Positions 34,891-41,623 of a stretch of 64,000 nt of DNA are shown piece after piece. A program made the translations under genes and the position numbers. This DNA is from Solirubrum puertoriconensis (GTDB lineage: Bacteria; Bacteroidota; Bacteroidia; Cytophagales; Hymenobacteraceae), in the NCBI RefSeq assembly GCF_001483135.1, contig NZ_LNAL01000006.1, positions 186,003 to 250,002 on the forward strand, written 5' to 3'. How positions within the stretch are numbered: position 1 is the first letter of the stretch; every line of letters starts with the position of its first letter. The notes beneath the pieces were generated by a model. That model had not been told where the DNA came from. It made no database searches and was given only the letters and a program-made list of their open reading frames with translations.

Positions 34891-36090
34891 ATGATTCGTC
34901 ACCTCTTCACCCTGATCTGGAACCGCAAGCGGTCCAACTTTCTGCTGATCAGCGAAATTCTGCTCTCGTTCTTCGTGCTGTTTGTGGTGAGCAGCCTGCT
35001 GGTGAGCAGCTACTACAACTACCGGCAGCCCACCGGATTTGCTTACGACAACGTGTGGGAAATCAACGTTTCGCCGGGCCAGGATACAGCCAACCGCAAG
35101 GAAATGGTGCAGCTGATGATGCAGCAGCTGCGGGCTACGCCGGGCGTGGTAGCCGTTACGATTACTGGCTCCAACACCCCGTTTGCGTTCAGCACCATGA
35201 ACTCAAACCAGTACATGTATAAGGGGAAGCAGGCACCAATGACCGATTGGTATAGGGTAGATGACGACATGCCAAAGGTGCTGAAGTTCAATTTAACGCA
35301 CGGCCGGTGGTTTGACCGCCGCGACGACGCCGCGACCAACAACGAGCCGGTAGTTATCAACCAGAAAATGGCCTCGGAGATGTTCGGGCAGGAAGCGCCG
35401 CTGGGCAAGGTGCTCACCGACCGCGAAAGCAAAGCCAAGTGGCAGGTAGTGGGGGTTGTCGACGCTTACCGCCCCGGCAGCGCTTTTGCCGCCAACGACC
35501 CGGCTATCTTCTTCCGCGACGATCTAAGCGAAGCCGCCACCAAGGTCGACCCCAACGAGCGTCCTATATTGCTGGTGCGGGTGCAGCCAGGCAGCGGCGC
35601 CGTGCTGGAGCAGCAACTGGTGAAAAAAATCCAGAACGTGACCAAGGGCTGGCACGCCATTGTAAACACCCTAGAAGAAAACCGCCACGATAAAATGAAG
35701 GTGGTGCTGACGCCGCTTGTTGCCCTAGGTGTGGTGTCGCTGTTTTTGATCATCAACGTAGCGCTAGGTCTGTTTGGCGTGCTGTGGTACAACATCAACC
35801 AGCGCAAAGCCGAAATTGGCCTGCGCCGGGCACTGGGCGCTACGGGCTCGGGCATCGGAACGCAGTTCTTGGGCGAAATGCTGGTGGTAACTACGCTGGG
35901 CGTGCTGGCCGGCGTGGTGTTGGCGGCGCAGTTTCCGTTGCTGGGTGTGTTTGGCCTAGAGCCGACGGTGTACATCCTGGCCATCATCTTGGCTGCCGTG
36001 CTCATCTTCGTTCTCACGGCCATCTGCGCCTTCCAGCCCAGCCGCATTGCCGCTGGTATTCAGCCTGCCGTGTCGTTGCGCGAGGAATAG
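34891..36090 (+). CDS. MacB/FtsX-type ABC permease, second copy
   Basis: 399 residues with the same topology as the preceding gene: one N-terminal helix (FLLISEILLSFFVLFVVSSL), a periplasmic domain of about 220 residues, and three C-terminal helices (VALGVVSLFLIINVALGLFG, MLVVTTLGVLAGVVLAAQFP, YILAIILAAVLIFVLTAICA). The coupling motif is QRKAEIGLRRALGATGSGI. The two permeases are diverged, so a heterodimeric transporter is likely. The pair ATPase + two short permeases + separate adaptor and channel differs from the E. coli MacB arrangement, in which ATPase and permease are fused. It ends the operon; a MITE-like repeat follows. Confidence 0.92.
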   Translation: MIRHLFTLIWNRKRSNFLLISEILLSFFVLFVVSSLLVSSYYNYRQPTGFAYDNVWEINVSPGQDTANRKEMVQLMMQQLRATPGVVAVTITGSNTPFAFSTMNSNQYMYKGKQAPMTDWYRVDDDMPKVLKFNLTHGRWFDRRDDAATNNEPVVINQKMASEMFGQEAPLGKVLTDRESKAKWQVVGVVDAYRPGSAFAANDPAIFFRDDLSEAATKVDPNERPILLVRVQPGSGAVLEQQLVKKIQNVTKGWHAIVNTLEENRHDKMKVVLTPLVALGVVSLFLIINVALGLFGVLWYNINQRKAEIGLRRALGATGSGIGTQFLGEMLVVTTLGVLAGVVLAAQFPLLGVFGLEPTVYILAIILAAVLIFVLTAICAFQPSRIAAGIQPAVSLREE

Positions 36091-36099
36091 CTGAATGCC

Positions 36100-36381
36100 C
36101 AAGCTCCCCTCCTCAGATGAGCAGGGGACGCGGCAGCCGCAGGCTGACGCTGGGGTGGTTGACCTCGCGTCAGATACTAACCTCAACTAACTAGCCCGTC
36201 ATGCTGAGCCTGTCGAAGCATCTCGATAGGTAGCAAAGTCACTATTCAGTGTCAGCACGCGGGATGTCTTGAAAAGCTCGACATGATGGGCTAAGTTGAC
36301 CTAAGGCATTGGTCCAGGCGTCAGCCCAACGACCATCAACCACCCCGCCCTTCGGGCACCCCTCCTCAGCTAAGGAGGGAA
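36100..36381. mobile_element. MITE-like palindromic repeat, copy 2
   Basis: Same ends as copy 1 at 20879: AAGCTCCCCTCCTCAG ... GGGGTGGTTGACC on the left and ATCAACCACCCCGCCC ... CCCCTCCTCAG on the right. The core hairpin (CGTCATGCTGAGCCTG / CGACATGATGGGC) is more degenerate than in copy 1 and 20 bp longer. It lies between the ABC operon and the regulator gene; the whole gap 36091-36454 is filled by it, so the regulator promoter must lie in or just after it. Confidence 0.75.
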
Positions 36382-36454
36382 ATTGTTGTTCGGCCGCCGC
36401 TTCTCTTTCCGTCCCGAAATTCCGTCCTTCGCTACTCTCTCAACGGCCATTCCC

Positions 36455-37849
36455 ATGATACTCATCGTCGACGACGACATTGCCGTGCGCACCTCGCTGG
36501 GGCTGTTGCTTAAGCAGGCTGGCTACGCCACCAAAGCCGTAGGCACCCCCGACGATGCCTTGCGCGTGGTGCGCGAAACACCGCCGCAATTGGTGCTCAT
36601 GGACATGAACTACTCCATGGCCACCACCGGCGAAGACGGCCTACGCCTCCTAGGTCAGGTAAAGGAAATTGCGCCGCAGGTACCCGTTATCCTCATCACG
36701 GGTTGGGGCTCTATTTCGCTGGCCGTGGAAGGCATGAAAGCCGGCGCCGCCGAGTTCGTAACCAAGCCCTGGAACAACGACTCGCTGCTGCAAACCATTC
36801 GCACCGTCATCAGCCTGGCCGAAGCCCACGCCGCCCACCCCGACGATGAGGTGAGCCCCACCCGCCGCCAGCTCGATCGGCAGTACAACTTCAAGAACAT
36901 CGTAGGCCAGGATGCCCAGTTGCTGCAGGTGCTGCGCAGCGTGGGGCAAGTAGCCGCCACCGATGCTTCGGTGCTGATTGAGGGCGAATCGGGTACGGGT
37001 AAGGAGCTCATTGCCGAGGCCATTCACCTGAACTCGCACCGCCGCAACAAGCCCTTCGTGAAGGTGAACCTAGGCGGCATTTCGGCCTCGTTGTTCGAGA
37101 GCGAGATGTTCGGTCATCGCCGCGGCGCTTTTACCGATGCCAAAGCCGACCGCCAGGGCCGCTTCGAAATGGCCAACGGCGGCACCATCTTCCTCGACGA
37201 AATTGGCGAGCTGGACATGGGCTCACAGGTGAAGCTGCTGCGCGTGCTGCAAGACCGCACCTACGAGGTGCTCGGCGATTCGCGCAGCCGCTCGCTCGAT
37301 ATCCGGGTGATTTGCGCCACCAACCGCGACCTAGCCCAAGAGGTGCGCGAAGGCCGCTTCCGCGAGGACTTGTTCTACCGCATCAACCTAATTACGGTGC
37401 GCCTGCCCGCCCTGCGCGAGCGGCCCGACGATATTCCGCTGCTGGCGCAGCACTTCATCAACAACCTGCGCACGGCCTACAACCGCCACGCCCTGAAGGT
37501 GAACACCCGCGCCCTGCACTGGCTGCGCGACCAGCAGCTGCCCGGCAACATTCGGGAGCTGAAAAACCTGGTGGAGCGCGCCGTGCTGGTAAGCGGCAAG
37601 GATGAGCTCGGGCCTGAGGAGTTTCAGGCGCAAGCCCAGCGCACCACGGCCAAGGCCGTGGTGCCCGGCGAGCTGCCCGCCGTAGGCATGATGACGCTCG
37701 ACGAAATGGAGGCGCAAATGATCCGCAAAACCGTGGATTTCTATGCCGGCAACCTCTCGCGCGTGGCCAAAGCCCTAGGGCTAAGCCGGGGGGCACTGTA
37801 CCGCCGCCTCGAGAAGTTCAACATTCCCTACGACGCCGCGCAACCGTAG
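36455..37849 (+). CDS. Sigma-54-type response regulator of the export/peptide cluster
   Basis: 464 residues. The start is fixed at ATG 36455 by MILIVDDDIAVRTSLG, the receiver N-terminus. The receiver ends near residue 125 (phospho-acceptor LVLMDMNYS). The AAA+ domain (about 150-385) has Walker A GESGTGKE and Walker B GGTIFLDEIGELD. Where most family members have GAFTGA it reads GAFTDA (GHRRGAFTDAKADRQGRF), a variant in the loop that touches sigma-54. A Fis-type helix-turn-helix is at the end (LSRVAKALGLSRGALYRRLEK). It is followed by its kinase and lies amid three promoters that carry a shared activator-like site, so it is the obvious candidate activator. Confidence 0.93.
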   Translation: MILIVDDDIAVRTSLGLLLKQAGYATKAVGTPDDALRVVRETPPQLVLMDMNYSMATTGEDGLRLLGQVKEIAPQVPVILITGWGSISLAVEGMKAGAAEFVTKPWNNDSLLQTIRTVISLAEAHAAHPDDEVSPTRRQLDRQYNFKNIVGQDAQLLQVLRSVGQVAATDASVLIEGESGTGKELIAEAIHLNSHRRNKPFVKVNLGGISASLFESEMFGHRRGAFTDAKADRQGRFEMANGGTIFLDEIGELDMGSQVKLLRVLQDRTYEVLGDSRSRSLDIRVICATNRDLAQEVREGRFREDLFYRINLITVRLPALRERPDDIPLLAQHFINNLRTAYNRHALKVNTRALHWLRDQQLPGNIRELKNLVERAVLVSGKDELGPEEFQAQAQRTTAKAVVPGELPAVGMMTLDEMEAQMIRKTVDFYAGNLSRVAKALGLSRGALYRRLEKFNIPYDAAQP

Positions 37850-37927
37850 CCAGCCTTCGGGCGGTAGCGCGGCGTTGGTAGCTCGTGCTGCGGCCAGTTA
37901 GCTGTTGTTGCGCCGCCCTATCACGGC

Positions 37928-39298
37928 ATGAGTTTACGCACCAAGTACATTCTCTTCGTTGTCCTGATCCATGCGGCTATTGCGGCACTGGCAATGCAGT
38001 TTCGCAGCACCAACATGTGGCTGTTTATGGCAACGGAGCTGCTGCTCATCGTTACGGCTGTGCTCAGCATTCAGCTGTACCGCGGCTTTGTGCGCCCCCT
38101 CAACCTGATTGCGGCCGGTACCGAGGCCATCCGCGACCGAGACTTCACAATGAAGTTTTTGCCGGTAGGGCAGCAGGAAATGGATCAGCTGATTGATACC
38201 TACAACACCATGATCGACGAGCTGCGCCAGGAGCGCGTTACCCAGCACGAAAAAAGCTACTTGCTGGAGCGCCTGATTGCGGCCTCGCCAGCGGGTATTT
38301 TGCTGCTGAGCTTCGAGGGCACCATTGAGTCGCTGAACCCGGCGGCCGAGCGCTGCCTGCACTTGCCCGCGGCCGAGCTACTGGGCAAGCGCCCCGCCGA
38401 GCTGCCCGGCGAGTGGGGCCGCGCCCTAGGTGCTTTAGAGCCCGGCCAAACGGAGGTGGTGCAGTTATCGGGCCTGCAAACCTACCGCGCCAGCACCTCG
38501 CACTTCCTCGATCGGGGCTTTACGCGCTACTTCATCTTGCTAGAGGAGCTGACGCAGGAGCTGATTCGGCAGGAAAAGCAAGCCTACGAAAAGCTCATCC
38601 GGATGATGTCGCACGAGATAAATAACTCCATCGGCGCCGTCAACTCCATTCTGCAGTCGTTCCGCTACTACGCCCCGCAACTCGCCGCCGACGACCGCCC
38701 CGACTTTGAGGAAGCCTTGGATGTATCAGTAAACCGCAACACCCACCTGGCCAACTTCATTGCCAGCTTTGCCAACCTGGTGCGCCTGCCCGCGCCCACG
38801 CCGCGCCCCACCGACGTGCACGAGCTGCTAAAGGCCACTTGCCGCCTGCTGCAGGTGCAAAGCGAGAAGCGCAACATTACGTGGCACTGGGAGCTGGCGC
38901 CCGGCCCGCTGTACGTAGCGCTCGATGCGCAGCAGATGGAGCAAGCCTTGCTCAACATTTGCAAAAACGCCCTTGAGGCCATCGACCACGACGGCAACCT
39001 GTGGGTACGCACCACCGCCCAGCCGCCCGTAGTGCTGATTGAAAACGACGGCCCTGGCATTCCGCCCGAGGTGCAGCCGCACTTGTTTACGCCTTTCTTC
39101 AGCACCAAGCGCGATGGGCAAGGCATCGGCCTGACGATGATCCGGGACATTCTGCTGCACCACGGCTTCAGCTTCAGCTTGGCAACGCAGCCCAACGGCC
39201 GTACGGGGTTCACCATCAACCTGGTCAGCACAACTAGCGCTGCTGCACCAGATGCAGTAAGTGCTGCCAAGAGCCCCATGCCCGCTACTCCTGCTTAA
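37928..39298 (+). CDS. Histidine kinase without extracytoplasmic sensor (NtrB/AtoS-like)
   Basis: 456 residues. Two membrane helices (ILFVVLIHAAIAALAMQF, about 8-25, and LFMATELLLIVTAVLSIQLY, about 32-51) are joined by only a handful of residues, so there is no periplasmic sensor domain. A HAMP linker (FVRPLNLIAAGTEAIRDRDF), a PAS domain (about 115-220) and the kinase core follow: H-box MMSHEINNSIGAV, N-box LLNICKNALEAI, G1 ENDGPGIPPE, G2 DGQGIGLTMI. The short-loop topology is the intramembrane-sensing type often linked to membrane stress or antimicrobial peptides. It lies 78 bases after the regulator gene and should phosphorylate it. Confidence 0.92.
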   Translation: MSLRTKYILFVVLIHAAIAALAMQFRSTNMWLFMATELLLIVTAVLSIQLYRGFVRPLNLIAAGTEAIRDRDFTMKFLPVGQQEMDQLIDTYNTMIDELRQERVTQHEKSYLLERLIAASPAGILLLSFEGTIESLNPAAERCLHLPAAELLGKRPAELPGEWGRALGALEPGQTEVVQLSGLQTYRASTSHFLDRGFTRYFILLEELTQELIRQEKQAYEKLIRMMSHEINNSIGAVNSILQSFRYYAPQLAADDRPDFEEALDVSVNRNTHLANFIASFANLVRLPAPTPRPTDVHELLKATCRLLQVQSEKRNITWHWELAPGPLYVALDAQQMEQALLNICKNALEAIDHDGNLWVRTTAQPPVVLIENDGPGIPPEVQPHLFTPFFSTKRDGQGIGLTMIRDILLHHGFSFSLATQPNGRTGFTINLVSTTSAAAPDAVSAAKSPMPATPA

Positions 39299-39338
39299 GG
39301 GCGCCGCCGCTCGGGCCTAGGACCATAAGGTGAGTTAT

Positions 39339-39385
39339 AACCCAGAGCCGCTGATTGACAGTCGATCGGCGGCTCTGGGTTTTTT
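39339..39385 (+). terminator. Rho-independent terminator after the kinase gene
   Basis: AACCCAGAGCCGC and GCGGCTCTGGGTT form a 13-bp stem with a 17-base loop followed by TTTT. It separates the regulator-kinase unit from the peptide unit, which therefore needs its own promoter. Confidence 0.75.
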
Positions 39386-39470
39386 GTGCCTGTCGGATCT
39401 GGCGCTGCCCAGCCCTAGGTGCGCTCCAGTAATTATTTTTCAGGCAGCGGTGAGTGGGTGTAATGCGAGC

Positions 39471-39494
39471 GGACACGGTGTTCGATATCGGACA
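39471..39494 (+). promoter_or_regulatory. Upstream activator site, copy 3 (peptide operon)
   Basis: GGACA (39471), TGTTC (39479), GGACA (39490), same spacing as copies 1 and 2, followed by CCTTTT. The dyad core GGTGTTCGATATCGGACACC is nearly a perfect palindrome. Its centre is 75 bp from the -24 GG at 39561. Confidence 0.75.
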
Positions 39495-39558
39495 CCTTTT
39501 ATAGTTGCTGCTGTCGTTATTTTGTATGTAATAAATTGACTTACAAGGCATTATAAAG

Positions 39559-39576
39559 TTGGTACGCGCATTGGCT
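39559..39576 (+). promoter_or_regulatory. Sigma-54-like promoter, copy 3
   Basis: TTGGTA-CGCGCA-TTGGCT, then ATTACTACCCGAA, which closely resembles the leader of copy 1 (ATTACTATCCGAA). The ATG at 39612 is 41 bases from the first T of the -12 half, as at copy 1. This identical spacing supports 39612 as a true start codon. Confidence 0.72.
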
Positions 39577-39611
39577 ATTACTACCCGAAAACGCTAGAAA
39601 CCCACACAAAA

Positions 39612-39746
39612 ATGAACACGCACACCGCCCTCCGCAGCACCAGCCAACCTAGCCGCCGCGCACTGCCGGCCTTGCGGGCCATGGGCGGTGCACCCGTTCG
39701 GATCAGTCAAGCCGCGCCACGCCAAACCGCGCTTTGCGGCCGCTGA
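39612..39746 (+). CDS. Short basic peptide 1, 44 residues
   Basis: The first ORF behind sigma-54-like promoter 3, with an A-rich leader (CACAAAAATG) like the adaptor gene. It begins MNTHTALRST and contains SQPSRRALPALRAM, which aligns with SRPWRRANRRYLRAAL of peptide 2, then runs on for 20 residues and ends CGR. It is basic and has no acidic residue. It may be a diverged longer member of the peptide family or a leader cistron. No signal peptide of the usual kind is present. The promoter position is the main support; the coding case from composition alone would be weak. Confidence 0.55.
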   Translation: MNTHTALRSTSQPSRRALPALRAMGGAPVRISQAAPRQTALCGR

Positions 39747-39795
39747 TTTTCTCCTGCCTCAACACTTCGTCAAACGCCTCAACTCCTACACTACT

Positions 39796-39876
39796 ATGAA
39801 AACTGCCCTCACCGCCCGCACCCTCAGCCGTCCTTGGCGTCGCGCCAACCGCCGCTACCTGCGCGCTGCGCTGTAA
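39796..39876 (+). CDS. Short Arg/Trp-rich peptide 2, 26 residues
   Basis: It starts MKTALTARTL and continues SRPWRRANRRYLRAAL. It has seven Arg, one Lys and no acidic residue, so the net charge is about +8, and it is amphipathic. It shares RPWRRxxRRxLRxAL with peptide 3, including the start MKT and the C-terminal AL followed directly by the stop. Two tandem ORFs of equal length with matching ends argue for real genes rather than chance. Its nature resembles cationic membrane-active or signalling peptides. Target and export are unknown; the adjacent MacB-like system is a candidate exporter. Confidence 0.7.
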   Translation: MKTALTARTLSRPWRRANRRYLRAAL

Positions 39877-39927
39877 GTCCCCAGCCTCCGCAGAATTTAT
39901 TCAGCCCTCTCCAAACACCACACAGCC

Positions 39928-40011
39928 ATGAAAACTACTATCAGCACCCCCGCCGCTGCCGCTCGTCCTTGGCGCCGCATCAGCCGCCGCTGGTTGCGCA
40001 CGGCACTCTAG
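39928..40011 (+). CDS. Short Arg/Trp-rich peptide 3, 27 residues
   Basis: It starts MKTTISTPAAA and continues ARPWRRISRRWLRTAL. It has six Arg, one Lys, two Trp and no acidic residue. It is a paralogue of peptide 2: the MKT start, the RPWRR core and the xLRxAL end are the same, and the third-position changes between the two cores (CGTCCTTGGCGT versus CGTCCTTGGCGC) look like selection on the protein. It ends 18 bases before a 24-bp hairpin terminator, so the peptides form a closed three-gene unit from promoter to terminator. Confidence 0.7.
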   Translation: MKTTISTPAAAARPWRRISRRWLRTAL

Positions 40012-40028
40012 GCCGCAGCCATCTGCCC

Positions 40029-40081
40029 GTAAGCAGCAACGGCCCGCTTCCTACCAGAGGAAGCGGGCCGTTGCTGCTTAC
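40029..40081. terminator. 24-bp perfect hairpin ending the peptide unit
   Basis: GTAAGCAGCAACGGCCCGCT and the following TCCT are exactly mirrored at 40058-40081 around a five-base loop. The T-tract is weak (TTAAGTT), but the stem is very stable. Confidence 0.75.
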
Positions 40082-40421
40082 TTAAGTTACTGCAATGAGC
40101 CAGGATTGGTATAAGTAGCTTGCTCGGCTTCTTAAAGCTGCCGGTATCAGTATTAGTTGGTGTATCAACGGTGAGAAAGCAAACCAGGGGCATACCAAAC
40201 AGAAGGTTCGGAGCTCTGTTATCTGCTGTGCATCAGGTTTGTACAAGGATTAATCCTTGTAATCATGCCTGCTTACGGATTACCTACGTATTACTAGATA
40301 CTTCCCCAGTGCGGCAAAGCAGCTAACATAAAATACCTGCTGCTTTGCTGAGGAGCACGGAAAACAATGCCGGCCACTCCCGTTGTGGCCGTTCAAGGTT
40401 CCATCCTAACGCACCTGCCGC
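40082..40421. other. AT-rich gap with two palindromes, no convincing gene
   Basis: A lower-GC stretch. It contains a 20-bp perfect palindrome at 40242-40261 (TACAAGGATTAATCCTTGTA) and a 10-bp inverted repeat GCAAAGCAGC / GCTGCTTTGC (40314-40348). A plus-strand frame of 68 codons crosses it, but its composition and lack of family features do not support coding. Confidence 0.5.
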
Positions 40422-40694
40422 ATGTCGTTCCCACACTCGAACCTTTCCTGGACCGACGCTATCCAGCGCAGTCCTGTTTTGGATTACGCCCGTTGTACCG
40501 ATGCCAGTGGCCGCCCCGAGCACCACCAAGGCGACTGGCCCACCGAGGGCGAGGTATACCCCGTGCGGTTGGTACAAGAAGCCAAAACCGGCACCCAAAT
40601 GATTTACATTTTGGGGTTTAGCGCCGAGGCGCCGCACTTCAACGGCTTTGCGCCGCACCGCTTCAAAATGGTGTGCTCGATGTGGCTTAATTAA
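40422..40694 (+). CDS. Small hypothetical protein, 90 residues
   Basis: ATG at 40422 opens a frame with codon use like the neighbouring genes. The protein starts MSFPHSNLSWTDAIQRSPVL and ends HRFKMVCSMWLN; the middle TEGEVYPVRLVQEAKTGTQMIYILGF has the look of a small beta-barrel or SH3-like fold. No signal peptide, no recognised family. It stands alone between the peptide unit and the convergent glycosyltransferase gene. Moderately sure that it is real, because the frame is open, well composed and protein-like. Confidence 0.6.
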   Translation: MSFPHSNLSWTDAIQRSPVLDYARCTDASGRPEHHQGDWPTEGEVYPVRLVQEAKTGTQMIYILGFSAEAPHFNGFAPHRFKMVCSMWLN

Positions 40695-40746
40695 CCAGGA
40701 TATGGTTTATGATGACATTACATAACCCTGATCCTAGTACCAAAGC

Positions 40747-41493
40747 TTAAATCTTGTCTTGCCGAATAAGGGAGCAGTACACCCGCTTCAGGTTGGGCTG
40801 CGATACGCCTAGGTGGTACAGGATGCAGATGAGCAGGAAGGTGCTTTGAAGCCGGAAAATACCGTTCTCAAGGTACTTGCGAGCCGAGGTGGTTACGCAA
40901 CCGGGCAGGATGGTAAAAGGCCCGAAGCGCCGCAACCGGCCTACTATTTCCTGATCCTCGAGCACAATCATTTCTTCGCGAAAACCGCCGGCTTGCTCAA
41001 ATACTTCGCGCTGGGCAAACAGGCTTTGGTCGCCAAAACGCACCGCGTCCCAATTGAAGCGGGTAAACCACGCGCTGGCCCGCAAAAACCAGTGCGGGTG
41101 GTCGAAGGCTAGTTGGTAGCAGCCGCTGCCGTACCCCTGCTGCACAGCCCGCCGGATGTCGGCCAAGAAGCTCGGCGGCGGGTAGCTATCGGCGTGCAGA
41201 AAGTAGAGAATGCGCCCGTGGGCCGCGTTGGCGCCGTGGTTCATTTGCGCAGCGCGGCCTTTGCGTGGGCAGCGCAGTACCCGAGCGCCCGCGGCTTCCG
41301 CAATGGCGGCGGTAGCGTCGGGGCTTTGGCCATCGGCCACAATAATTTCCACCCCGGCTTGCTCGCCACATGCACGGCGTAGGTACTGCACCAACGCGCC
41401 AATAGCATCGGCCTCCTTGTACGCCGGAATGATGATGCTCACCGAATCCGGAGCGGCTGGACTAGTAGGAGGAACAGGGGTAGCAGGGTTCAT
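40747..41493 (-). CDS. Family 2 glycosyltransferase (TIGR04283-like)
   Basis: 248 residues. A GT-A fold with VSIIIPAYKEADAIGALVQYL at the start, the nucleotide-binding IIVADGQSPDAT, a DxD-like HADSYPPP, and the acceptor region FGDQSLFAQREVFEQAGGF followed by EDQEIVGRLRRFG. This matches the TIGR04283 group, whose members occur with arsenosugar or carotenoid/glycolipid genes; the substrate is not decided by sequence. Near the C-terminus a hydrophobic stretch (FLLICILYHLGV) may touch the membrane. The neighbours give no pathway context. Confidence 0.88.
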   Translation of the reverse strand: MNPATPVPPTSPAAPDSVSIIIPAYKEADAIGALVQYLRRACGEQAGVEIIVADGQSPDATAAIAEAAGARVLRCPRKGRAAQMNHGANAAHGRILYFLHADSYPPPSFLADIRRAVQQGYGSGCYQLAFDHPHWFLRASAWFTRFNWDAVRFGDQSLFAQREVFEQAGGFREEMIVLEDQEIVGRLRRFGPFTILPGCVTTSARKYLENGIFRLQSTFLLICILYHLGVSQPNLKRVYCSLIRQDKI

Positions 41494-41561
41494 GGCAGAG
41501 AGGCACAGGCTACGGTGCCCAACCTACGGCGAGCAGGTGGCAGCACCTAGGCAGCAAGCAA

Positions 41562-41594
41562 AAATGCCCGCTGGCACTAAGCCAACGGGCATTT
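41562..41594 (-). terminator. Terminator of the M13 peptidase gene
   Basis: On the minus strand AAATGCCCGTTGGC and GCCAGCGGGCATTT pair with one mismatch and are followed by TTTGC. It lies 30 bases after the peptidase stop. Confidence 0.75.
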
Positions 41595-41623
41595 GGAGGT
41601 GCGGGTTGAGCTCCGCAGGCTAT

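Noticed and set aside
39612-40011. Idea that the three tiny ORFs are chance Arg-rich frames of GC-rich DNA
   Set aside because: Kept instead as genes: matching starts and ends, the shared core motif, the promoter-to-start spacing equal to the adaptor operon, and a dedicated terminator are not expected by chance.
40120-40326. 68-codon plus-strand frame after the peptide unit
   Set aside because: Composition is AT-rich and irregular, palindromes run through it and it shows no protein-like pattern.
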